The notes beneath the pieces were generated by a model. It saw only the letters and a program-made list of their open reading frames with translations, ran no database searches and had not been told where the DNA came from. A stretch of 64,000 nt of DNA from Doryteuthis pealeii (taxonomy: Eukaryota > Mollusca > Cephalopoda > Myopsida > Loliginidae): assembly GCA_023376005.1 (NCBI GenBank), contig CM042181.1, positions 19,120,305 through 19,184,304 of the forward strand. Reading direction: 5' to 3'. Shown here one piece after another: positions 21,026 to 30,481 of this stretch. Position 1 is the first letter of the stretch. Every line of letters begins with the position of its first letter. Position numbers and translations under genes: made by a program.

Positions 21026-21390
21026 AGGATATTTAGAAGTCTTCGATTTAAGGGAAATAACAGGTAACTTTAAATGAAAAGGCCATTTTTAGCCATTTAT
21101 TGATAAATCCTTATAGGAATGGGGATCTGGATTTTGTTTAAATGTAATATTAAACATATTTAGAAGTCTTTGATTTAAGGGAAATAACAGGTAACTTTAA
21201 ATGAAAAGGCCATTTTTAGCCATTTATTGATAAATCCTTATAGGAATGGGGATCTGGACTTTGTTTAAATGTAATATTAAACATATTTAGAAGTCTTTGA
21301 TTTAAGGGAAATAACAGGTAACTTTAAATGAAAAGGCCATTTTTAGCCATTTATTGATAAATCCTTATAGGAATGGGGCTCTGGACTTAG
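21026..21390. repeat. 127-bp tandem repeat H, 3 copies
   Basis: The unit has ATTTAGAAGTCTTTGATTTA, AAATAACAGGTAACTTTAAA, AAGGCCATTTTTAGCC and GGAATGGGGATCTGGACTTT. One decayed copy is at 34183-34345 and a long noisy array is at 58548-59936. Confidence 0.92.
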
Positions 21391-21911
21391 AAAACTCTCA
21401 ACAGGATATCAAGAGTTTTAAAATAACAACGCTGAGGTAACCCACAATACCAACCAACCAACCAACCAACCAATTAACGAAAACAAATATTTTTGTGAGA
21501 TTAAAATAATTTTTGCTATAAATCAAAGGTTTTTTTTTTTATTCTGAAAAAAAAGTTATTTTTCTCTTTTCAAAAATATTCACCTTATTTATTGAATAAC
21601 CCTCGTATTTTTTCTTATTTTCTAAAATTGTCTTTTAAAATAAACAAAAGGTGATTCATCGAAAATAAAAGGTAATATTAGAAAGAGTCCTTTCATATTA
21701 GAAAGTGTCCCATCATATTGGACATTCGATATGACATGTTTGTCATATCTCTCATTGTCATAGTCCACCGAGTTCAAAAAAATTGACCTTGCGTCGCATC
21801 CTGCATGCAGTGGGGGGGGGGTAGAATAATACACTACCCACTTTAAAATTTTTTACTGATGACATCATCACAAAATTTTCCAGTTTCACTTCATCAGGTT
21901 TATATCTATTT
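21391..21911. other. spacer with a SINE B tail scrap
   Basis: There is a short CCAACCAACCAAC run at 21450. A tail-like ATTGACCTTGCGTCGCATCC lies at 21781. Nothing else is recognised. Confidence 0.5.
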
Positions 21912-22375
21912 ACTACACTTAAGTGTGGCACAAGGCCAGAAGTAGTGAGCACCCAGTGAGAATCGAACTCACTAACAGCAGTCTGTTAATCCAGCTCGCT
22001 AACTATTTTGCCATGTGAGGTGCCCTTTCTACTAACCTTAGTTTAGTTGTGGCACAAGGCCAGTAGTATGGAGCACCCAGTGAGAATCAAACTCACAACG
22101 ATCTGCTAAGCTAGTTTGCTAACTATGCCATATGAGGTGCCCTTTCTAGGAAACTTAAATTAGTTGTGGTACAAGGCCAGAAGGGGCACCCAGTGAGAAT
22201 CAAACTCACTAACAATAGTTTGCTAATCCAGCTTGCTAACCATTATGCCCTTTGTAAAAAGCATCGCTTAGATGTGCCACAAGGCCAGAAGTATGGGGCA
22301 CCCAGTGAGAATCAAACTCACTAACAATGGTCTGCTAATCTCTCCTGCTAACTATTGCACCATATCAAGTGACTG
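21912..22375 (-). repeat. SINE C in tandem, 4 copies
   Basis: Four head-to-tail units of about 115 bp on the minus strand, each with TGTGGCACAAGGCCAG (tail), CCCAGTGAGAATCAAACTCAC (B box) and GCTAACTAT..CCAT..GAGGTG (A box). Each unit differs by substitutions. Confidence 0.85.
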
Positions 22376-22499
22376 TTGCATCACGTTTATATTTAACATT
22401 TTTTGGTAAATCCCATGTTATAACCTACTTATCAGTCTGCGAAGGAAGGAGGCGATTTGAAAATGCACTCTGCGACCCCCCCCCCCCAATGCAACACAT

Positions 22500-22505
22500 T
22501 GTAAT

Positions 22506-22537
<32 letters not shown>

Positions 22538-22547
22538 ACACAACAAT

Positions 22548-22579
<32 letters not shown>

Positions 22580-22807
22580 ACACAACAATATAGATAGATA
22601 GATAGATAGATAGATAAACACAACGATATAGATAGATAGATAGATAGATAGATAAACACAACGATATAGATAGATAGATAGATAAATAGATAACACACAA
22701 TATAGATAGATAGATAGATAGATAAACACAACAATATAGATAGATAGATAGATAGATAAACACAACAATATAGATAGATAGATAGATAAATAGATAAACA
22801 CAACAAT

Positions 22808-22851
<44 letters not shown>

Positions 22852-22933
22852 ACACAAACAGATAGATAGATAGATAGATAATAGAATAGATAAACACAAC
22901 GATATAGATAGATAGATAGATAAACACAACAAT

Positions 22934-22965
<32 letters not shown>

Positions 22966-23271
22966 ACACAACGATATAGATAGATAGATAGATAGATAGA
23001 TAAACACAACAATATAGATAGATAGATAGATAAATAGATAAACACAACAATATAGATAGATAGATAGATAGATAAACACAACAATATAGATAGATAGATA
23101 GATAAATAGATAAACACAACAATATAGATAGATAGATAGATAGATAAACACAACAATATAGATAGATAGATAGATAAATAGATAAACACAACAATATAGA
23201 TAGATAGATAGATAGATAGATAAACACAACAATATAGATAGATAGATAGATAAATAGATAAACACAACGAT

Positions 23272-23303
<32 letters not shown>

Positions 23304-23313
23304 ACAAAACGAT

Positions 23314-23345
<32 letters not shown>

Positions 23346-23532
23346 ACACAACGATATTGAAATTATAAAAAATTGAAATTAATTAATTATTTATAAATAA
23401 AACGGGAAGCAGCACCCAGCCCCCCCCAAAAAAAAAGTTTTATTTATAAATAATTAATTAATTTCAATTTTTTATAATTTCAATATCGTTTGTGTATCTA
23501 TCTATCTATCTATCTATCTATATCGTTTGTGT

Positions 23533-23564
<32 letters not shown>

Positions 23565-23573
23565 ATCGTTGTG

Positions 23574-23609
<36 letters not shown>

Positions 23610-23619
23610 ATCGTTGTGT

Positions 23620-23651
<32 letters not shown>

Positions 23652-23661
23652 ATCGTTGTGT

Positions 23662-23693
<32 letters not shown>

Positions 23694-23703
23694 ATCGTTG
23701 TGT

Positions 23704-23739
<36 letters not shown>

Positions 23740-23786
23740 ATCGTTTTGTTTATCTATCTATCTATCTATCTATCTATATCGTTTTG

Positions 23787-23818
<32 letters not shown>

Positions 23819-23827
23819 ATCGTTTTG

Positions 23828-23859
<32 letters not shown>

Positions 23860-23901
23860 ATCGTTGTGTTTTATCTATCTTATATCGTTGTGTTTATCTA
23901 T

Positions 23902-23933
<32 letters not shown>

Positions 23934-24077
23934 ATCGTTTTGTTTATCTATCTATCTATCTATCTATCTCTCTATCTATATCGTTGTGTTTATCTATCTA
24001 TCTATCTATCTATCTATATCGTTTTGTTTATCTATCTATCTATCTATCTATCTATATCGTTGTGTTATCTATATCTA

Positions 24078-24116
<39 letters not shown>

Positions 24117-24243
24117 ATCGTTTTGTTTATCTATCTATCTATCTACTCTATCTATATCGTTTGTTTATCTATCTATCTATCTATCTATCTATATCGTTTT
24201 GTTTATCTATCTATCTATCTATCTATCTATCATATCGTTTTGT

Positions 24244-24275
<32 letters not shown>

Positions 24276-24319
24276 ATCGTTGTGTTTATCTATCTATCTA
24301 TATCGTTGTGTTTATCTAT

Positions 24320-24351
<32 letters not shown>

Positions 24352-24395
24352 ATCGTTTTGTTTATCTATCTATCTATTTACTTGTCGAAAATATC
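22500..24395. repeat. giant inverted repeat of GATA/TATC arrays
   Basis: The left arm (22506-23345) is (GATA)n cut every 30-45 bp by AAACACAACAATATA or a close variant. The right arm (23495-24390) is the inverted equivalent, (TATC)n with ATATCGTTGTGTTTA. The arms meet at a non-repetitive hairpin at 23346-23494. No sequence constraint other than the repeat is visible. The long open frames here are repeat by-products. Confidence 0.95.
23346..23494. repeat. palindrome centre
   Basis: ACGATATTGAAATTATAAAA onward to 23402 is matched by its complement at 23437-23494, leaving a 34-base loop with GGAAGCAGCACCCAGCCCC and an A run. Part of the same arm recurs at 24768-24805. Confidence 0.9.
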
Positions 24396-25030
24396 TATCT
24401 ATCTCAGTCTGTTCAAAACTATCTAAACAAGAAATATGAAAATTTCTATAAATAAACAAGAATTACGACAAATTACAATAATAAGAATTACATTACGACA
24501 AAAAAAGAAAAATAAGAATTACGACAAAAAAAGGTTTAATGTTTTTTTTTTCGAATGTAAAAAATAAATAAACAAGAATTAAGACAAGAAAGAGCCCCCC
24601 CCCCTCAAATAGGCGCCGATACGATAGTTGGGGTTGTTATTTGAGTTGGTTGTTTTCTTTCAAGTAACACCGCTGTAGCGGTACTAGTTGGGGTTGTTAT
24701 TTGAAAGTTCACCGGGCAGCAATTTCGGAGGCAGGGGACCGGGACGAACTTCCTCATAAATTACCAAAGTTTTATTAATAAATAATTAATTAATTTCAAT
24801 TTTTTTTTTAATTGCATATTTTTATTTGTCTAAAATGAATAATAATTCATAAACTGAATGTTTACTCAAGTATATCGCAAACTATGTTACGGTTTCATGG
24901 ACAACAAGCCCCCCCCCCTTCAGGATCCAAAATTTCTCATGTCGTTGACCCCCAGAGCCACAAGACTGAGATAATAATGGTTGTAAGGACAAAAAATGTT
25001 TATTGTTTAATTAGCAATTATACCTATTTC
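24396..25030. other. spacer between TATC arrays
   Basis: AT-rich sequence with a duplicated GTTGGGGTTGTTATTTGA (24627 and 24689) and the motif CAAGTAACACCGCTGTAGCG. No gene is seen. Confidence 0.5.
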
Positions 25031-25032
25031 AG

Positions 25033-25121
25033 TCTATCTATCTATCTATCTATCTATCTATCAGTCTGTCTGTTCATATCTATATATTTGTCTGTCTGTT
25101 TGTTCATATCTATCTATCTAC

Positions 25122-25170
<49 letters not shown>

Positions 25171-25692
25171 AGTCTGTCTGTTCATATCTATATATTTGTC
25201 TGTCTGTTTGTATCTCTATCTATCTATCTATCTATCTCATCTAATTTGTCTATCTATCTAGTCCATATCTATCTATCTATCTATCTATCTATCTGTCTCT
25301 ATCTCAGTCTATATCTATCTATCTCTATCTCAGTTTATATCTATCTATCTATCTCTATCTCATCTATCTATCTATCTCAGTCTATATCTATCTATCTATC
25401 TATCTATCTCAGTCTATATCTATCTATCTCTATCTCAGTCTATTTCTATCTACCTATCTATCTCTATCTACCTATCTATCTCTATATATCTATCTATCTA
25501 TCTCAGTTTATCTATCTATCTATCTATTCTATCTCAGTCTATATCTATCTATCTATCTATCTATCTCAGTCTATATCTATCTATCTATCTATATATCTAT
25601 CTATCTATCTCAGTCTATATCTATCTATCTCTATCTCAGTCTATCTATCTATCTCAGTCTATATCTATCTATCTATCTATCTCTAATCTCAG

Positions 25693-25727
<35 letters not shown>

Positions 25728-25959
25728 CTATCTCAGTCTATATCTATCTATCTCTATCTCAGTCTATATCTATCTATCTATCTATCTATCTATCCCAGTC
25801 TATTATATCTATCTATCTATATATCTATCTATCTATACTGTTCTATATCTATCTATCTATCTATCTAATCTGTATCTATCTATCTATCTATCTATCTATC
25901 TCAATCTTTATATCTATCTATCATCTATATCTATCTATCTATCTATCTATCTATTCTCA

Positions 25960-25991
<32 letters not shown>

Positions 25992-26035
25992 CAATCTGTT
26001 TATATCTATATATCTATCTATCTCTATCCGTCTAT
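25033..26035. repeat. (TATC)n compound microsatellite
   Basis: TATC runs interrupted by CTCAGTCTATA and CAGTCTGTCTGTTCATA blocks over about 1 kb. Confidence 0.95.
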
Positions 26036-26045
26036 TAGCAGGTTT

Positions 26046-26239
26046 AATAATATAATTATTTGGTGTTAGTGGTTTCTGATATTATTCTTTTATTCTCCAT
26101 ATTAAAATCAATCCTATGAATGATTTTATAAAGAAACCTAATTGGTTTCAATATAAAATCATTCATTGGATTGATTTTAACACGTTGGAGAATAAAACAA
26201 TAATATTAGAGATCAATAACACCAAGTAATTATATTATT
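26046..26239. mobile_element. small foldback MITE
   Basis: AATAATATAATTATTTGGTG on the left mirrors CACCAAGTAATTATATTATT on the right. Most of the 194 bp folds on itself, including TTTTATTCTCCA..TTAAAATCAATCC and complement. Confidence 0.8.
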
Positions 26240-26390
26240 GATATAATTAAGATAAGTGTAATCTTTTTATATGCGTTCTTATCTAATTTTGTTTAGTCTT
26301 TCAATTTAATATATTTTGTATCATTAAGAATTGAATATTTACGCCTGGCTGAGGGAGGCATATTCTTGCTAGACAAGATAAAAGGATTAA

Positions 26391-27634
26391 GGTTATTTCC
26401 TAGTTGAATAACATGATATTACTGGGTGACCCCCCAAAAAACAGAACCCAAATATTTATTTATTTTCCCATTAAACTAACCCTAAACCCCCTAGTTAAAA
26501 TAACAGTTTTTATTACAAAATTTGTGGGTTCTCTTTTTTCTGGGTCACACTGTATACAGGGTGACCCAGAAAAAACAGAACCCAAATTATTATTTATTTT
26601 TCCCATTAAACTAACCCTAAACCCCCTAGTTAAAATTAACAGTTTTATTACAAAATTTGTGGGTTCTCTTTTTTCTGGGTCACACTGTATACAGGGTGAC
26701 CCAGAAAAAACAGAACCCAAATTATTTATTTATTTTCCCATTAAACTAACCCTAAACCCCCTAGTTAAAATTAACAGTTTTATTACAAAATTTGTGGGTT
26801 CTCTTTTTTCTGGGTCACACTGTATACAGGGTGACCCAGAAAAAACAGAACCCAAATTATTTATTTATTTTCCCATTAAACTAACCCTAAACCCCCTAGT
26901 TAAAATTAACAGTTTTATTACAAAATTTGTGGGTTCTGTTTTTTCTGGGTCACACTGTATACAGGGTGACCCAGAAAAAACAGAACCCAAATTATTTATT
27001 TATTTTCCCATTAAACTAACCCTAAACCCCTAGTTAAAATTAACAGTTTTATTACAAAATTTGTGGGTTCTGTTTTTTCTGGGTCACACTGTATACAGGG
27101 TGACCCAGAAAAAACAGAACCCAAATTATTTTATTTATTTTCCCATTAAACTAACCCTAAAACCCCCTAGTTAAAATTAACAGTTTTATTACAAAATTTG
27201 TGGGTTCTGTTTTTCTGGGTCACACTGTATACAGGGTGACCCAGAAAAAACAGAACCCAAATTATTTATTTTATTTCCCATTAAACTAACCCTAAACCCC
27301 CTAGTTAAAATTAACAGTTTTATTACAAAATTTGTGGGTTCTGTTTTTTCTGGGTCACACTGTATACAGGGTGACCCAGAAAAAACAGAACCCAAATTAT
27401 TTATTTATTTTCCCATTAAACTAACCCTAAACACCAACCCTAACCCTAACCCCTAACCCTAACCCTACCCCCCCCCCTAGTTGAGTAACATGATATTACA
27501 GGGTGACCCGGAAAAAACAGAACCCACAAATTTTGTAATAAAACACTTAATTTTAACTAGGGGGTTTAGGCTTAGGGGTTAGGGTTAGGGTTAGGGTTTA
27601 GGGTAATATCATGTTACTCGACTAGGAAATAACC
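26391..27634. mobile_element. hAT-like MITE expanded by a MITE tandem array
   Basis: The outer ends GGTTATTTCCTAGTTGAATA and GACTAGGAAATAACC belong to the family at 35810-36172. Between them sit about seven near-identical head-to-tail copies of the 138-bp GGGTGACCC MITE (26420-27480) and one reversed copy at the right. No matching 8-bp target duplication is visible, unlike the 7407, 33595 and 35810 elements. Confidence 0.85.
26420..27600. repeat. tandem array of TACAGGGTGACCC MITEs
   Basis: Each unit starts TACAGGGTGACCCAGAAAAA and ends TTTTTTCTGGGTCACACTGTA, an imperfect inverted pair ending in TA. The inside is AACTAACCCTAAACCCCCTA and AACAGTTTTATTACAAAATT. Neighbouring units join at TGTATACAGGG. 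27430-27475 holds a longer TAACCC run. Confidence 0.92.
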
Positions 27635-27829
27635 AGTTTGAAATTCGAAGATGTCGTATTTTTTGAGTCAGTTGTCTGATCAAAATGTCAGTTTTATTTT
27701 GACGAAAGAATTTTATTTTATTTTGACAAAACCTTTGGATTTTGATTGACGTGTGGAAAACTTTTGAAATTTAATTTTGGTCTTTTTATTCAAATTGTTT
27801 TTGTCATTTTTTAATTTATTTGTTCTCTT

Positions 27830-28440
27830 TTTCCCTCTTTCTTTCTTTCTTTCTTTCTTTTTTCTTTTTCTCTTTCTCTTTATCTCTCTTTCTTTCTTTC
27901 TTTCTCTCTCTCTTTCTTTCTTTTTCTTTCTCTCTCTTTCGCTCTCTTTCTTTCTCTCTTTCTTTTTCCTTTTTCTCTTTCTCATTATCTCTTTCTTTCT
28001 CTCTCTTTCTTTCTTCTGTCTCTTCTCTCTTTCTCTCTTTCTTTTTCTCTTTCTTTCACTCTTTTTTTCACTCACCCTCTCATTCTCTTTCTTTCTCTTT
28101 TTCTCTTTTTTCTTTCTCTTTCTTTCATTCTCTCTCTGTCTCTCTGTCTCTCTGTCTCTCTCTGTCTTTCTCTCTATCTCTCTCTCTTACTTTCTTTCTG
28201 TCTCTCTCTTTCTGTTTCCTGCTCTCACTTTCTCTTTCTTTTACTCTTTCTTTCTCCCCTCTCTCTTCCTTTTTACACTCCACCCTTTCCCTTCTTTCTG
28301 TTCATTGTTCTTTTTTCCTTTCTTCCTTTCCTTCTTCCTCTCCTTCCTTCTTCTTTCTTTCCCTAATACATTTATCTTGTCCCTAGTCCTTCCTCCTTTC
28401 TTTTCTTCCTCTCACTACTCCTTCATCTTTCCTCCCCCCC
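27830..28440. repeat. (CTTT)n polypyrimidine tract
   Basis: About 600 bp of almost pure C/T on the plus strand, grading from CTTT and CTCTTT to TCTG and CCTT blocks. Open frames on both strands are artefacts of this composition. Confidence 0.95.
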
Positions 28441-28542
28441 CCATGTCCTTCAAATATATATAAAATTCTGATAGACATGTTTAGTATAGGAATGACCTTC
28501 TATTTATTTTAGCTTGGTGGGAAGCTAAAATAAATAATAATT

Positions 28543-29396
28543 AACCGGTTTAAAATGATTGTAAACTTTATTAATACATTGGCTTTTAAAACATTGATAT
28601 TGCAACTAAGTATAAAGTGTTTACCTGTTTAAAATGATTGTGAACTTTATTAATACATTGGCTTTTTAAAACATTGATATTGCAACTAAGTATGAAGTGT
28701 TTACCTGTTTAAAATGATTGTGAACTTTATTAATACATTGGCTCTTAAACATTGATATTACGACTAAGTATAAAGTGTTTACCTGTTTAAAATGATTGTG
28801 AACTTTATTAATACATTGGCTCTTAAACATTGATATTACGACTAAGTATAAAGTGTTTACCTGTTTAAAATGATTGTGAACTTTATTAATACATTGGCTC
28901 TTAAAACATTGATATTACAACTAAGTATAAAGTGTTTACCTGTTTAAAATGATTGTGAACTTTATTAATACATTGGCTCTTAAAACATTGATATTACGAC
29001 TAAGTATAAAGTGTTTACCTGTTTAAAATGATTGTGAACTTTATTAATACATTGGCTCTTAAAACATTGATATTACGACTAAGTATAAAGTGTTTACCTG
29101 TTTAAAATGATTGTGAACTTTATTAATACATTGGCTCTTAAAACATTGATATTACGACTAAGTATAAGTGTTTACCTGTTTAAAATGATTGTGAACTTTA
29201 TTAATACATTGGCTCTTAAAACATTGATATTACGACTAAGTATAAAGTGTTTACCTGTTTAAAATGATTGTGAACTTTATTAATACATTGGCTCTTAAAA
29301 CATTGATATTGCAACTAAGTATAAAGTGTTACCTGTTTAAAATGATTGTGAACTTATTAATACATTGGCTCTTAAAACATTGATATTGCAACTAAG
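28543..29396. repeat. 79-bp tandem satellite, about 11 copies
   Basis: The unit has CCTGTTTAAAATGATTGTGA, CTTTATTAATACATTGGCTC and GATATTACGACTAAGTATAA. The array is broken by the LTR at 29397 and continues for one more copy at 29629-29705. Confidence 0.95.
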
Positions 29397-29633
29397 TGTT
29401 ATAGGTGATATAACCTATGTACATGAATGGAATTCGCCGACTACTACTATAAGTAGCAGGGACAATTGTGGCTTGTGACACAAGTAACACGAGTCAGTTC
29501 GCAACTATATGGTCGGACGCAATCCCCACTTTCTTTTCTGTAATTTCTACTCATTTTTGTTCAATATATTTATATCCATTGTTACCAGTCGTTTGTCTTA
29601 TTTTTTGACCCTTAAAAACCCCACAACACTAAT
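29392..29633. mobile_element. solo LTR in the satellite, 5-bp TSD
   Basis: 232 bp (29397-29628) starts TGTTATAGG, ends CCACAACA (TG..CA) and interrupts the satellite. The flanks CTAAG (29392-29396) and CTAAT (29629-29633) are a 5-bp duplication with one change. No internal retroviral-type domain accompanies it. Confidence 0.75.
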
Positions 29634-29705
29634 TATGAAGTGATTACCTGTTAAAAATTATTGTGAACTTTATTTATATATTGACTCCTAAAACATTGAT
29701 ATTAT

Positions 29706-30235
29706 TGGGTTATTTTATGCTGAAGACATTTTGTTTTATTCATTCTTGGTGTTTGGTTGGATTTTATGGCATATCAACCCTTGTTGGGTTATTTTATACC
29801 AAAGATATTTTGTTTTATTCATTCTTGGTGATTGGTTGGATTTTTGGCATGTCAACCCTTGTTGGGTTATTTTATACCAAGATATTTTGTTTTATTCATT
29901 CTTGGTGATTTGTTGGATTTTATGGCATGTCAATCCTTGTTGGGTTATTTTATGCCAAAGACATTTTGTTTTATTCATTCTTGGTGGTTGGTTGGATTTT
30001 ATGGCATGTCAACCCTTGTTGGGTTATTTTATGTCAAAGACATTTTGTTTATTCATTCTTGGTGATTGGTTGGATTTTATGGCATGTCAATCCTTGTTGG
30101 GTTATTTATGTCAAAGACATTTTGTTTTATTCATTCTTGGTGGTTGGTTGGATTTTATGGCATGTCAACCCTTGTTGGATTATTTTATGCTGAAGACATT
30201 TTGTTTTTTTTCATTCTACATGGGTTCTCAATTTT
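29706..30235. repeat. 79-bp tandem repeat, 6-7 copies
   Basis: The unit has GGGTTATTTTATGCCAAAGA, CATTTTGTTTTATTCATTCT and GATTTTATGGCATGTCAACC. It resembles the 5' start of repeat D (GGCATATCAACC, GGGTCATTTAATGC) and a piece near 3040. Confidence 0.9.
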
Positions 30236-30318
30236 TTTAGAAACTCAATTTAATAAAAAAATGTTATATTGTTTTATCTGGAATATTTTTAAAAAAATTC
30301 TTGTTTATGTTTTTCCAG

Positions 30319-30481
30319 GTCCCTTGATGGTCTAAATTCGGAGATGACTTGTACAATTGACGGGGTCCAAATTCAATGCCATGCAAAAGAAATGATCACA
30401 AATAGTATTCTTGGACAAGGCGCTTTTGGTACCGTCTTTGAAATGTTACATGGGCCAACAAAGAAAATTATGGCTGTTAAG
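30319..30481 (+). CDS. MAP2K3/6-like: MAP2K exon 1 (first visible): glycine loop
   Basis: The acceptor TTTATGTTTTTCCAG precedes 30319 and the donor AAG|GTAAAT follows 30481. The exon holds 54 codons, through [20 protein letters not shown] to AVK. Its last 93 bp plus the donor are the first copy of the 107-bp array that fills the following intron. Reading past the donor adds six residues (VNFIKK) and then meets TGA, so an unspliced transcript would be truncated. Confidence 0.93.

Noticed and set aside
22418..24455. Long open frames of about 270-320 residues rich in YLSIYLSI on both strands
   Set aside because: They are translations of GATA/TATC repeats, whose units lack stops in several frames. 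There is no start context, no domain and no splice structure.
26420..27600. A CRISPR-like array
   Set aside because: The units are contiguous with no variable spacers, carry transposon-type inverted ends, and the DNA is eukaryotic.
27713..28463. Lys/Arg/Glu-rich and Phe/Ser/Leu-rich frames
   Set aside because: Direct translation of the CTTT tract on each strand.
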